This document shows, piece by piece, positions 13,434 through 26,104 of a stretch of DNA of 64,000 nucleotides; position 1 is the first letter of the stretch, and each line of letters starts with the position of its first letter. This stretch comes from Chrysomallon squamiferum (taxonomy: Eukaryota > Mollusca > Gastropoda > Neomphalida > Peltospiridae). The notes under the pieces were generated by a model. That model worked only from the letters and a program-made list of their open reading frames with translations, made no database searches and was not told the DNA's origin. The translations under genes and the position numbers were made by a program. The stretch spans positions 40,035,251-40,099,250 of the forward strand of contig CM022670.1 of assembly GCA_012295275.1 (NCBI GenBank), written 5' to 3'.

Positions 13434-14027
13434 AATGTGCGGAGGGAAATGATGCTTATCCAGTTTTCTTTGGTACCTTCTCTGAAGCAGCTGGGCCTCT
13501 ATGGGTCCTTTGATGTGCAAAGCATCCACGTCGATTCCATGCACCTTGTGATAGTTCGGGTCTTGGGCGTAGTTTGAAGACGGCACCGTGAACGCTCTTT
13601 TTATGTGCATAGCTTGGTAATCAAGCTGAGGTCCTGGCACATCGTCTGGCAGACGTCTTTCCTGGGTTTTGGAAGAATTATTCCTGAACTGGGACTGCAT
13701 GCGAACTGCCCTTTTGATGTCCACCGACTGATCGTCGATCCGAGCCCCACCGATCCTGGGCACATGCGTCTGACAGTAGATTTCGCGATCATTGGCATCC
13801 ACCTGATTTGACCAGTAATTCTTCAGGGTCAGAAAGAGCCCGCACGCGTAGCAGCTGAAGCAGGTTTTGTGAAAGACGACGTCGTTCACGGGACAGAAAC
13901 GTTCGCTTTGGTAAACGGTGTCCTGACACCTCTGACACTTCTGTGAATTCGCTCCGTAAGGTACGAAAAGTGAAGACAGACTTCGACCACCTCTTTCTAT
14001 CGAAGCCTGGTCGTCCGTAGCGGCCAT
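13434..14027 (-). CDS. LIM-domain protein, hillarin-like, first coding exon (partial gene)
   Basis: This exon encodes 198 residues from ATG at 14027 to a strong donor (ATT then GTAAGT) at 13433. A single LIM zinc finger spans about residues 31-90. Its ligands are seen in CQRC, in HKTCFSCYAC, and in a final CQTH. The segments LTLKNYWSNQ and DREIYCQTHVP fit the LIM domain of hillarin, an arthropod/mollusc cytoskeletal protein that carries LIM followed by KY/transglutaminase-like domains. After the LIM come three spaced motifs: DIKRAVR, HIKRAFT and HIKGPIE. The KY domain would lie on exons beyond the left edge or missed here. I chose ATG 14027 because the frame extends upstream only to a TTG, and an acceptor lies at 14047-14048. 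The LIM call is firm; the hillarin assignment is from remembered family sequence. Confidence 0.75.
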
Positions 14028-14134
14028 TTGTCCGAAAGAAGTCAAACTTCAAAACAAAAACAAAATTAAAAAACTTCTTCTCCAAGACGACGACACAACA
14101 GTCGCGAACTCCGTGCTCCTCTCTCTACCTTACC
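14028..14134 (-). other. 5' UTR end, 87-nt intron and UTR donor of the hillarin-like gene
   Basis: Reading the minus strand, a clean donor (CACAG then GTAAGG) lies at 14133. A T-rich tract ending GAAG gives an acceptor at 14048-14047. This leaves 19 nt of leader before ATG 14027. The implied intron (14133-14047) is 87 nt. The leader exon extends right from 14134 by an unknown length, and 14135-14330 is relatively CpG-rich, as expected near a promoter. Confidence 0.6.
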
Positions 14135-16597
14135 TGTGTCTCGCTCTCAACAGCGACTGCCAGAACAAGATCGACGTTTACAGAACTCGGAACTGAAAAC
14201 ATTCATTCTCGGCACGCCGCAATCCCTGGTGAAATTATGACGATGAAAATAGTTTGTGCGGACGGGTCTCGTTACCTGGTCACTCTCGCTAAGTGTCCGG
14301 CATGTCCGCGGAAAGAATCTGATTTGTTGTTAAAACCACGGAACGTTCGTTCTCAACTCCTAGTTAACTGCTGAACTCCCTTCCATACGCACCACTAATC
14401 AACGATCCGCTTCGAATCATAATTCTGCACGAGTGTCTTTCCTTCTTTAGGTTATATTCTCACCTGAATAAACGTCGGACGAGTTTAAGTGTGATAAAAA
14501 AGGGGTGACAGGATGCCTACGTCTGACAATCTTTATCGCGGGTCTATTGACTCATATTTTAAGTTTGAGGCGGCCCTGAGAAACAATCGATTTCTTTTTT
14601 ATTTTTCCTGTTTTTTTTTTTTTTTTTTTTTTCCCTATGATATTTTCGCTTCAAACGTAATTAACTCTACATTTTATATCAGAATGTCTATTTCTATGCA
14701 TCACGTGAATTAGTTGACAGATATGCGGGTCCCAACTGAAGGGAAAAAAGTGGTCGTATTTTATGTCGTCATAACAACAAGAGTAATGATCTGTATCTTT
14801 TAAAACATGTATCTTTGATGTGTAACGTTGAAACAATTAATATTCAGTAACAGTCGACAGTGTTCCTAATATAGTAAATATTAAATATACATTTCTAAAC
14901 AATATGTTACCGTACATTTTTAGTTCGGGATGTTGTTACTGATTTAATTTTAACATTCTGAAACACATCTGTCGCAGCAATTACATATGTGGAATATTTA
15001 TGATTCACTTCACATATGCATTATTGGATTCTAGTACTGATTACACGGAAAGAAACTCAGTTTTAGTTATTACTAATTTCATATATTATTTTAATCTGGA
15101 AATGAATGTGTAAAAAGGAATATAGACTGGTATATATATATATATATAGATCAATCCCTCTGTCTGTCTATCTACCTTTCTGTCTACCTGTCTTAGCTAT
15201 CTCCTTGCTTACCACCCCGTACCTATCTACCTGTCTATCAATATCAACAATGATCTTTGCCTATTTTGGTCCGTTTGTCGGTTTTTCTGACTGTCGTTTT
15301 TATTTGATCACTCGAGAGAACTTGATGCGCAACAAAGACTATGACGAAGGACGATTAAGCTGTGAACTATTTTGCAAACATTACTAAATTTTAACACAAT
15401 ATTGTTTTTCCGGATTTCAGTTTATTCTAAGATTGACTTGTGGCGCATCACGCATCTGTTTATTACGTCTGTGAACCAGTCTTATTTGACGAGGCGTTCT
15501 AGAAAATTCTGAAACTATTTGTAAAATTCGGAATCTGAAGGACTTAAACTGAACTGAAAAGAGATTTACAATGCATTTTTGTTTCTTAAAAAATGCTATT
15601 TACAGATGGAAAAAAAAATAATAATAATAAAAAATAAATAAATAAATAAATAAAATAAAATAAAAAATAAAAAATAAATAAAAAATAAATAAAATAAAAT
15701 AATAAAAAAATAAATAAAGGAAATAAAGAATATTTAATTTCAAGGAAAAAAACGTTTCTAATTATAGATTATTTGCAAACTTAGCTAATCAAAAATAGTC
15801 AAGAAATAAGTTATAAATCAAGGCAAAATGTTTACCGATGTGTTTTTGATGAGAATAACAATTACTAAGTGAAGTCAGTAAACTAATACTGTTTTACACT
15901 TTGCTACAATGTGTATTTTACTTTTAATTAACAGCGCTTTAATGCAATACAAGATTAACAAGTACGTTTTATTTAATTCTAAATTTTGCTACCTAGCTGT
16001 CCTCTATTGTTATCAGAATGTTATCTGTGTAATGATATCATCTAGTATCTATATTAAATTTAACATTAGCCCTTTTTAATTTTACATAGTGTAATACTCT
16101 ATTTATAGCACAGCTATATTCTAATGTGTATAGAATCATATATTACAGGTGCTGTAATATATTGTGACATTTACTTCCAGGATTTAATCTTAACATTTTA
16201 TTCAATATTACGTACACTATATTAATTCGTGAAGTACCCGATTTTCATATCTGTGACATACTGTTGTAATTATTTCAGCGTATCGGTATAATTGTTATAC
16301 AGTATTAATCCTTGTGTAATATTATGTTTACTACACTGGTCTGCACTATTGGGTATTGATATACGTAAACTGTTCATTATTCCCACCAGGGTTATTGACC
16401 CTGTCATTTAATGTGAAGCAATATTTATGCGTTCTTACATGATCTTACTTAGATTATCATAAACTTAGTGTATGATTTCATTTCTGATCATCTCTCAGAA
16501 CATACAATAAAATTTGGTTCAGCTGACTGTAGCTCTTTGGCTAGATTTAAGCTCTGGGCGTAATAGGTCTCAGGTAATATATAATCATATATGTGTG

Positions 16598-16601
<4 letters not shown>

Positions 16602-16657
<56 letters not shown>

Positions 16658-16670
16658 TATCTATCTATGA
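16602..16670. repeat. (GT)n followed by (CTAT)n
   Basis: About 27 uninterrupted GT units are followed by three CTAT units. A related TATG/GT-rich patch lies at about 16755-16860. Confidence 0.95.
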
Positions 16671-17104
16671 AACAGAAATGACAAACACATAAATAAACAA
16701 TAATATTTAAATCCCTTACAAACAATTTTTTTTTATGCAACATGTTAATTATATATGTGTGTATATGTGTATATATGTATGTATGTATGTATGTATATAT
16801 GTGTGTGTGAGTGTGTGCCTATATGTAAGTGTCCGACTGTCTGTCTGTATGTATGTATGTAATTGAAATATTAAAATAAAATTAAAAGGAAAAGGAAATA
16901 TACACATAATGAGGCAAATGCGAATGATGACGGGAAGATAACTATGAAATCAAAATCAGAAAGTAAGAAAAAGAATTATGCAGCCATGTTATGCTGAAAA
17001 GGCGACAGAAATTAAAAAAATAAATAAAAAATAAATAAATAATTCAATTAATTCAATTAAATTAAATTAAAAAAAAAAAAAATAATAATAATAAACCGGC
17101 CTTG

Positions 17105-17140
<36 letters not shown>

Positions 17141-17398
17141 TATATATATATATATATATATATATAGGCTGAGGAATAACAATTTTTATATATCCTTGGC
17201 ATACAAAATAATGTAAAAATATTTTTGAAATATATCGAGCAAAATATTTTAACTTAAATTCCCACCTCGGTGTTGAATTTATAAACTGCAGTCACCAAAT
17301 GCTTCGGTTGTGAATATTTTATTTGTGTCACTGTCACAGTTTACTCACAGTTATCGCTAAATTCCCAAGTGAAACCAGGCCATGATCCTATAACAGTT

Positions 17399-17402
<4 letters not shown>

Positions 17403-17481
<79 letters not shown>
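17403..17481. repeat. (CT)n microsatellite
   Basis: About 39 uninterrupted CT units. Similar pure CT runs occur inside the giant gene at 28020-28108, 32179-32255 and 42837-42892, so CT/AG is a favoured microsatellite in this genome. Confidence 0.95.
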
Positions 17482-17484
<3 letters not shown>

Positions 17485-17670
17485 CTGTGATGATTCTTCA
17501 TAAACAAAACAAATTCAGAACTAAATAAAAAAAAAGATACATACACATACAAATGTAATAATATATATTTATGAAAACAATAATCATAATTATCATTCAT
17601 TCATTCATTAATAAAATAATAATAATAATAATAATTTTAAGTTAATACGACTTATATATTATTTTTAAAT

Positions 17671-17710
<40 letters not shown>

Positions 17711-17909
17711 AATCGATACTACGGAAAAGTTGAAACATTCACGACACGATGAGAAATTTGAGAAAACAAATTCGTTTTGAAATGTCAAATTAATGTCATT
17801 TTAACATAAAATATCGATAAACCATCTTCCTGTGACAGCAGACAAATGAACCCCTTCAACCTTCGAATTTAATATTGATAAAATAATGTGAATAACATTT
17901 GACCATGAC

Positions 17910-17950
<41 letters not shown>

Positions 17951-19520
17951 CACTTATGCATACTTGTCTACTTTAATGTCAAAATGTACCTTCTGGTGAC
18001 AAAAAAATGTTTTAAAAGTATTGGTTCTGCTTGTATCTGGGGATATGTCACTCATGAATAATACCACATGAAGTCGTGTATAAAGTATTACATAAATAAA
18101 CAATTTTGGTGTTTCGTTACTTCATGTTATATTACTGAATAGAACTTCTTAAATTATCATTCAACCTGGAATATTTAACACACGCATGTAAATTTCCGTA
18201 CATTTCCGTACGTTTTCGTTAATTTTCGTCTTCCTCTTTCTCTGACTGCGTTCATCCCCAAATTGTTTTACTGACTACTGTGCGGGACCATTCACAAGGT
18301 TAAAAACTCCTGATTTAAAATATTTTTAACAAATATTATGTTGCAAAATCGGTTGCGAAGTTTGACGTACGTATTTCGCAGTCATTTTGTTTTCCTTGTC
18401 CTTTGAAGTTAACATGACAGAGATGCGTTGTTCAAGTGGTGAAAATCCTACCACAGATTATATTCAATATTAAATTAATACTTAACCAATACAGAAAGTT
18501 TATTATCTCTAATTCCAACAACAACAAAAAAAAAAAAAAAATTAAAAATTAAAAATTAAAAAAATTAAAAATAAATAAAAATTAAAAAATTAAAAAATTA
18601 AATAAAAACCGTAATTTTGTTTAATATATTATATTTACATTTAGCTTGTGCCTTTAGATGGAAGCTAAATAATTTATTCATTGTACAAATAATGGACCTG
18701 AAGTCATGTGAATACATGCAATAAAATAATAAAAAATAATAAATAAATAAATATGCAAGTGAAAAGATTGATGATTCTTGTTTCCTACGTATGTGCCATG
18801 GACACGATGGAGGATTAACCAAGTAACTAAAAACATGTTATCTTCTCCTCTCTCTAATTAACCTCTTGCAGATTAACACCGACATTGTCTTGAACTTTTT
18901 AAACTTCTGAATGTCGTTCCCAACACAAGCGACACATCCATTATCTTCAATACACGTAAACATCTTTCAAAACGTTTGTCTTACTCACTCACTCACTGAA
19001 ACGATTTAGGTTAGGACGTAGACAAAACATGTATAAACACAAAGATAAAAGAAGGATGTTAGTGACATGAAAAAAAACACAACGTATAAAAACTCGTTTT
19101 GCGTTCTTTGATGATTCAGTAAACGTTGTTCTTTCTATCTTTCTTTTTTTTTTCATTTTCGTTTTACTCATTTTTGTTTTATGTATGTTTTAGATTTACT
19201 TGTGTTTGCTTTCATCTTTGTTATTGTTATTCGCTTACTAATTGTGTACGCGGATCTTTATCCACGTATATGACGCCATATAAAATAAACACAATTTTTT
19301 ATACATATCCTGTTGCAATATACAAATAACTAGGACATTTAAAGGTATCTTGGTTTTTAAATACATACAGAAAAATCCATATTACTTTATTTTATATAAC
19401 TTATACAAGCAAACTGGATTTTTAAAATTTTGCTTTCTATACAATGATGTATGAATCGGTATTTTGGTCTATGCGCGCACCTGGAGGAATTTCAGCGACA
19501 GAAAAACTTTAAAACAATTG

Positions 19521-19554
<34 letters not shown>

Positions 19555-20980
19555 TTTTTAATCATCGTGAGCAAAAGCGGTTTAAACATCATATTTTTGT
19601 CATTATCAGAAGTTTAATTAAATAATAATGTAAAAAGCCAAACAAACCCTAAAACAAACAATAATAAAGCAAGAGCTCTGAAAATAAATGTCTAGCCAAG
19701 AATAACACACCCTAGCATAAAGGTTTTAAATTATAACTATTTTTTTTTCAACAGATATATGTGTCACTAATTTTTTCTGTAATCTTATTCAAGTTATTGT
19801 ATTTCAGCCTAAAACAGAATCTTTTCTGAAGTGCATGTCCCAATATAAAAACAGAATCATAAAATCTTTACTTTTTGGATTTTGCGATACCAAAATGGCC
19901 AAACGTGAAATGTTAACGAATTTTACGTACGAATTTAGACAGTCATTCTAATACATGTTTCTTGCCTTACGACATGTTTTAAACTGTTTGTTAAGAGTTC
20001 AAGATCGGGCTATAACGCGGACTCCAGCCCACGGAGAATCCGAGCTATTTGCTCAATCCATTTGCTGAGGTGCGAACTAGCAGATACGCACGTTCGATTA
20101 CCTGTTGCCTGTGTTGTGCTAACAACGAGGTCAAAGCTGCACGCAGTTAGAACAACGTTGTCGAGGATACAGCCGTGTGAGTGCCTGTCATCCCATACTT
20201 TCTGTTTAGAAACGAAATAACACACAACAGCAGATAGTCGTGTCTTAAGACAATTATCATGACTATTTTCTAATTTTTAAATAGGTTTTTTTTCTTCTTC
20301 TCCCTAGAAAATCGATGTTTTCGTTGTTTAGGATTCCAAGTTTTCATTTATCTTCTTTGTTTTTCGCCCCATTTTTATTTTATTTTTGAGTAAGCTATAA
20401 ATGACTGAGAAGCACATAGTTAAAACCAGTAACAATAATTAAATTTCTTTTTTATAACGTAATATAATATAAAGAATTATTCTATAATTTATTTGTCAGT
20501 TTCAATTTTGAAAAGAAATGGCTGTTGAAAGAGAATCTTGTTTGTCGACTGGGAGTCACACACACACACACACACGTGATGTAATCCAGTTAAATAAGTT
20601 AGAAACACTTCTCTTTTTTTTCTGTTTATATAAAAACAGATATTATACAAGCTTTTGTAAAGAAAACTTCATTAAATTCCAATATAAAAAAAAAAAAAAA
20701 AAAAAATTAGGAATGAAGCTAAATGCAAATATTTCACATGTTTTAAAGTTTTTATTAAAACAGTTCATATAAGCTTTACAGTTTTGGTTTTCAATATATC
20801 ACAGTTTTAAATTTATAAATAGTTTCATTACTTATGTAAACAACATCTCTCTCTCACGCACACACACATTCAACATTTAACATACTGATGTGAAATAATT
20901 AAAATATACCTCTCTACTAACAAACACACAGAAGTGTTACAGAAGTATAAACAGTATCAACAACAATTGTTTAGAAGATG

Positions 20981-20981
20981 T

Positions 20982-21032
<51 letters not shown>
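20981..21032. repeat. (CA)n microsatellite
   Basis: About 25 uninterrupted CA units downstream of the C8orf74-like gene. Confidence 0.95.
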
Positions 21033-21033
<1 letters not shown>

Positions 21034-21182
21034 GATAGAGATATAAATATATATAAAATATAAACAAAAACATTAAGTTCAGTTATAAATTCAGCTGAAT
21101 GCACTTGAATTTTAAACTTGGATGTAATCTCAGGTTTAATATGAACATGCATTTTAAAAATGAAAAACTTGTATGCTTTTTA

Positions 21183-21188
21183 TTTATT
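21183..21188 (-). terminator. Candidate poly(A) signal of the C8orf74-like gene
   Basis: AATAAA on the minus strand, about 310 bases past the TGA at 21500. AATAAA-like words are frequent in such AT-rich DNA, so this is only a candidate. Confidence 0.3.
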
Positions 21189-21499
21189 AGAATTAGTGTA
21201 AAATTACATTGAGCATGACTCGTCAAAATACTGAATCACATGCATAAAAGCAGGTGATTTAAATGATAGTTAATAAATAGCTAAACATTCACAGATATAC
21301 TATGAAATGTTATTTCTTCACAATAAATATCGTAAGAAAGATATAAAAAGTAAATAACCATAAAAATAATAGTAATAATAATAAAATAACAATAATAACA
21401 ATAATAAAATAATAATTGTAATAATAATAATAATAACAATAATAATAAATTTAAAAGTAATAGTAGTCATGTGAGATTGAAGTCAAGCAATCGAAGACA

Positions 21500-22771
21500 T
21501 CATGATTTCACTGATTTGCCAGACTTTGAAGACTTGTTAGACTTTCTACTTGATCTGCTTGATGTTCTTGACTTCACCTGGGTTTGACTTCCAGTAGATA
21601 AACTTGGTGGAGATTTTGGCTTGTATCGGGATGGTGGCCCTGCAAGAAGAGATATTAAAAATATTTTCAAGAAAAAATAACACTCTACGCCACCTGTTCT
21701 GAATGAGCAGAAGATAAAATGTTAATCCTTTGTGTAATTTGAAAGTAAGAGGAGTAACTTTTAAAGATAAAATTTAATAATTATGGACAAGTCTGCTGTT
21801 TTAGGGACATTATAATGACTTATAATCAGACCTTCAATGTAATATGGATAATTTTAAAAGACAAATTTAATAATTCTGGATGTGTTGTTATAAGAACATT
21901 ATAATGACTTATAACCTGAAACTGTTTAATAAATTATTATTTTACTTAAAAAAGGGAAACAGCAGACAGAGCTGCTTCTCCTGGAAAAACTAACTGTGGA
22001 GGTGTGAGGTTAATAAGTGAAATTTTTGACTGCTGAGTAATTTAATCCTTCAACAAACTTTCACTGACTCAGCCACTTTTATGTAAGCCCAAGACATCGC
22101 CATTTCAGCTATGATTGATTTAAGTAACATTTCTTGTGACTGACTGAAACAACAGCATTCCCCAAGTATATATAACCATCTTTGAATCTCTGATGTAGAG
22201 TTATTTCCCTTTGAAAACTATAAGGTTTTGGGAATTCTTCAGTAATCAATTTGCTGTTAAGCATTTTGAAAAAGAAAAAAAAAAAGAAAATCAATGTTTC
22301 AACTAATTAAAAAACACAACAAAAAACCCCACATTCAATAACAGTATCTTTTCTTTTAAAATTTAATTTTAAACGTTTATTAATCTTTAAACTTAGCACA
22401 TACATCAATTGTTGTAGAATTATTATATAAATAGAAATATTTTCTGTTACTGATCAGAAAACATGCAGTTACATAACACACAGATACTGTAAGGTGCTTA
22501 ATGAGTATGCATAATGTAACAATCATGGATACACTTAAAAAAAAAAAATAAAAATAACTTTACCTAAAATCTGAGGTCGTGGAAAGCTTGTTTTTTCAAT
22601 TTTAAATTGCAGGTCTTCTTTCAGTTCTTCAACGTTTATCTTAAGACTTTCCATGAAGGCAGAAGTGTAACTCTGTAACACCTCCTGGATGATCTCTTTC
22701 AGCAGCTGCAAAATCACCAGAAACATAAACAATCCTTTTGAACCAATTGAAATAAATTTTGTATCAGCATA

Positions 22772-22819
<48 letters not shown>

Positions 22820-22821
22820 CA

Positions 22822-22854
<33 letters not shown>

Positions 22855-24993
22855 CATCATCAAATAATAATATTAATATGATGATGGTAACAATAAAATG
22901 ACAGTAATGCTAATAATTATGATAATTATAATAATGCATCAGTAGTTATTCAGTTCTGTGTTTATGTATACTGAAGCAGAGTTTTGTTGAGTATTCAGAA
23001 ACTAGCTGGTTTGATATTGCTTAATAATAAAATATATTTATTTTATTCAAGATTTCCAACAGTTTTCTATAAACATGGATTACTTTAACAATCGTACTCA
23101 TCCGATAAAAATTAAAAACATAATACTTTGCAAATTATATACACAGATAATGACATTTATATTTTCAACTGTAGTTTTAATAATTAAAAAGAAAAAATCC
23201 AACAAAGAAAAAAAAAATATATATATTTTTTTTAAACTTAATTTTATATAACATAATAATTCTTCTTAATGAATGCAAAAATGTCCCAACTAACCTCTTT
23301 TGTGACTGGTGGTTCCATTTCCAAGATCTTTTTGAAGGAGATTTCTTTCGTGGTGTTAATATTGTCCATGACTTTCTCCTTCATCAGAAGTATTTGATTA
23401 ATTTTCTCACAAGCTTTTCTCTCCATGTCAAGGATAGTCTGCTCATAATTCCACACATCAATTCGCTTTGCTGTCTTCATTTCCTGCACATCAGGTGGAA
23501 CAAGGACATCGATTTGAACGTTGGGTATTTGCTTATCCCTCTCTTCTCTGAAGACATAATGATACAGCTGGTAATGTGCCATGAAGGTAGAGAAGAACCA
23601 GTCTGTGTAGATCTTAAAATTCCTTTCTCCAAGACCTAATGCAAGCGCATCTCCGTCTTTCATGAAGTTGTTGACTATCGAAGTCAGGCATTTTCCCACT
23701 GAAAAGTAATTCAAGTTTAAACGTGCTACAATTAGGTTCTAAATATAATTTTTCCTTTCTGTTTTACATTTCTTATATTATTTGATGGTTCTCTTAAGTA
23801 TTTTCATAGATGTTAAAATGTTATATTTTATTCACTACCCCAAAAATGTGTTCATATTCAATCTAATTTGTGTTTTAATGTATTATTTCTGTAAATAATG
23901 CAACAGTTTCATTACATCCATTAAAGATGAAGAAAAATTAATTCCCAATCCTGCTGAGACAAATTTATATATACATGATTAGTGAAAATTAATTTTTTTT
24001 AAATAGATACTTTTTACACATGATAACATTTCATCTGCAAAATTCAGCACTGTGTGAATTTGGGACCAAGTGAAGCCCTTTTCTGCGGCAAAGCTGATGT
24101 TATCATACAAGAAGTCAACATATATGGATTTCCTGAGATCATCATCTTCCACTGGGTAGATTTTCAAAGCTTTTGCAAGTATGGTCTTTCCATCACTCTT
24201 CTGAAATTTAACGTAACTTATCATTCTGAAAATGTGTGTTGTTACAGTAATGAAAACAGTGTAAGCAGAATGTAACTTATTTTTCTGAACAATCACTACA
24301 TAAATAATTATATATAGTTAAACATAAAACGTAATCAAAAGATCATGACCTTCATGATTATCAGCAATTTCATTATTACATTATATGGTTTTTCATGTGA
24401 AATAACTATTAATATGAAGGAGTTATTAAACAAATATTAGTTCATTTACTTTAAAATTAAGTAAAAGAATGCTGCAACAAAAATAATTAGATGATCACAA
24501 TTCTGGGAAAGATCGGTTGCTCCGTTTTGATGAATTTTATAGCTGTGTCATTCAGCTGTCAATACATTTATTTAAATTTGTGCCATATTTATATTAATAT
24601 TTTAAAGAACGCTTGTAAAAAAAACCCAAAACCCCAAACAATCATGATTAAATAACCCTTCATTTGCTAAACAATCTGTTGATTAAATAAAATATCCCAC
24701 AATGAACATGAACGGCTAAATATAACATTTAAATTTGATAATTCAAAGATTTACTGTTATAAGGAATCTATGAAACGGCACAATGATGTGATCGAAAATA
24801 GGATGCATACGCCAATCATTTCACATCAACGATAATAAAATAAAATTATATTTATGCATTAACATTACAAATGTGCATTGGTATTTTAATTAACTACATA
24901 TACAGTCAAAAGAATATTTAATAATGCATAACATACTTCTCTAGAACAAATCTCTTTTATCCGCTCGGTATCTACAGCCCACAAACACGCCAT
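21500..24993 (-). CDS. C8orf74: C8orf74 homologue, complete, five exons, 310 aa
   Basis: Exons on the minus strand are 24993-24937, 24200-24011, 23698-23295, 22705-22564 and 21639-21500. All junctions are GT-AG with phases 0, 1, 0, 1, and the total is 933 nt including TGA. Length is close to the vertebrate protein (about 290-300 aa). Diagnostic matches to C8orf74 are SIYVDFLYDNISFAAEKGFT in exon 2 and FMAHYQLYHYVF in exon 3, followed by a helical, charged region (QEVLQSYTSAFMESLKINVE). The C-terminus is basic and Ser/Lys-rich (SSRSSRKSNKSSKSGKSVKS). ATG 24993 follows AAA, a good animal context; the frame is open further upstream but that part is AT-rich. No enzymatic motif is visible. Expression in vertebrates is mainly testis as I recall, suggesting a sperm or cilium role. 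It faces away from the DCX-PLAT gene, 1.1 kb apart. Confidence 0.85.
22769..22863. repeat. (AAT)n microsatellite in C8orf74-like intron 3
   Basis: Two AAT runs are broken by a few bases, in the intron between exons 3 and 4. It lies about 65 bases from the exon 4 acceptor on the minus strand. Confidence 0.9.
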
Positions 24994-26104
24994 TTTGTTA
25001 CCAGTAAACAATATACACAAATATCGTTGCTCGAGATTAATAAAATTCTGATCGTTATTATTACTTTTATAATTTATACTATTAAGCGTCCAACTTAATT
25101 GATTCACATGTTGATGAATGTCGCAAATAGTTCCTCTGTTATAATTAACAGTACAAAATACGTAGAGTTTACATCACGTGATTAGAAACGAGCACGCGCG
25201 GCAACCTGTGATAAACTTGAGGTATATGCCTATCTTGAAATAATACGAATGTGGGAATAAATTATAATTGTTCAAGAATAAATGACAAGAGTAAGCTTTT
25301 CAAAGGTAGGAATTTATTAAAATAATAGAATCCGAATCCTTCACGGTATTACAGATTTCTTCTACGAGATAGAAGATCAACTGACTTGGGCCCAGAAAAA
25401 GGTGCCCTAAAATAATATCATTATTTACTTTTTATTGCTTGGTTTTTTATTAGTATATTACTGTTTTTGGAGATTTTGTGTTTTGTTTTTTCTCCTTAGA
25501 TTGACTTATATTATTAAAATCACTGGTTTAATATTTTCAATATCGAAACATATTTATACTAAAGAATGTTAATATTATAATGCCTTAATTAGTTAATATT
25601 ATTAACCTTCCGTACACATTACTTCTAGCTACAAGTACAAATAAATATTTATGTAATATAAACAGTTGTCATATCTTGTTTTTCTTTTATTTAAAAAATA
25701 TTAACTTATATATTTTGCACATAGTCATTCAAACATGCATGCTGACAAAGATATATTATATATATATATATATGTCTATGTCTCTGTGTGTACGTGTTTT
25801 CAACAAGCTGAAAGAAATGGAATAAAAATAATTCTTAATATTGATATTAAGGAGTAAAAACTTCCAAATTCTATTGTTCTGGGAGCTGGTATCATATCTT
25901 AATTAATATCTTAATTGAATGTCATCTGTTTTGTATTACATCATTTCTCTTTAATTTCAGAATGATTTGTCAGGGCATTGGATGAACTAAAACAATTTAA
26001 AAAAAAAAGGGAAAAAGGGAAGAAAGAGACAAAGAAAAATTAAAAAAGAACTTCAACAACAACAACAAACAACAAGCCATACAAAAAAAAACAAATTTTT
26101 TATC
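24994..26104. promoter_or_regulatory. Candidate bidirectional promoter between C8orf74 homologue and DCX-PLAT gene
   Basis: The two start codons diverge 1111 bases apart. A perfect TCACGTGA E-box palindrome lies at 25174-25181, next to a short CpG-rich patch (25188-25206). GTTACC-AGTAAA at 24997-25008 matches the RFX X-box rule (GTNRCC, spacer 0-3, RGYAAC) with one mismatch. A 3' splice site (TTTAATTTCAG) ends at 25960, so the plus gene probably has a 5' UTR exon starting at 25961 and an upstream leader exon; CAAAG then GTAGGA at 25306 is a possible leader donor. Transcription starts are not shown by sequence. Confidence 0.45.

Larger units (their letters stand above)
14335..21182. other. Intergenic desert with microsatellites
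   Basis: No gene supported on either strand. It holds T- or A-runs (14611-14632, 17109-17138, 17676-17709, 19521-19550, 20685-20706), AAAT blocks near 15620-15720 and 18530-18600, AT runs near 15133-15148 and 17143-17166, and an AAT run near 17911-17946. Long open frames here come from repeats. It lies between the 5' end of the LIM gene and the 3' end of the C8orf74 homologue. Confidence 0.65.

Noticed and set aside
14028-14045. Six-codon N-terminal extension of the LIM protein (start at 14045)
   Set aside because: The codon there is TTG, not ATG. The first ATG is at 14027, and 14046 directly follows an acceptor.
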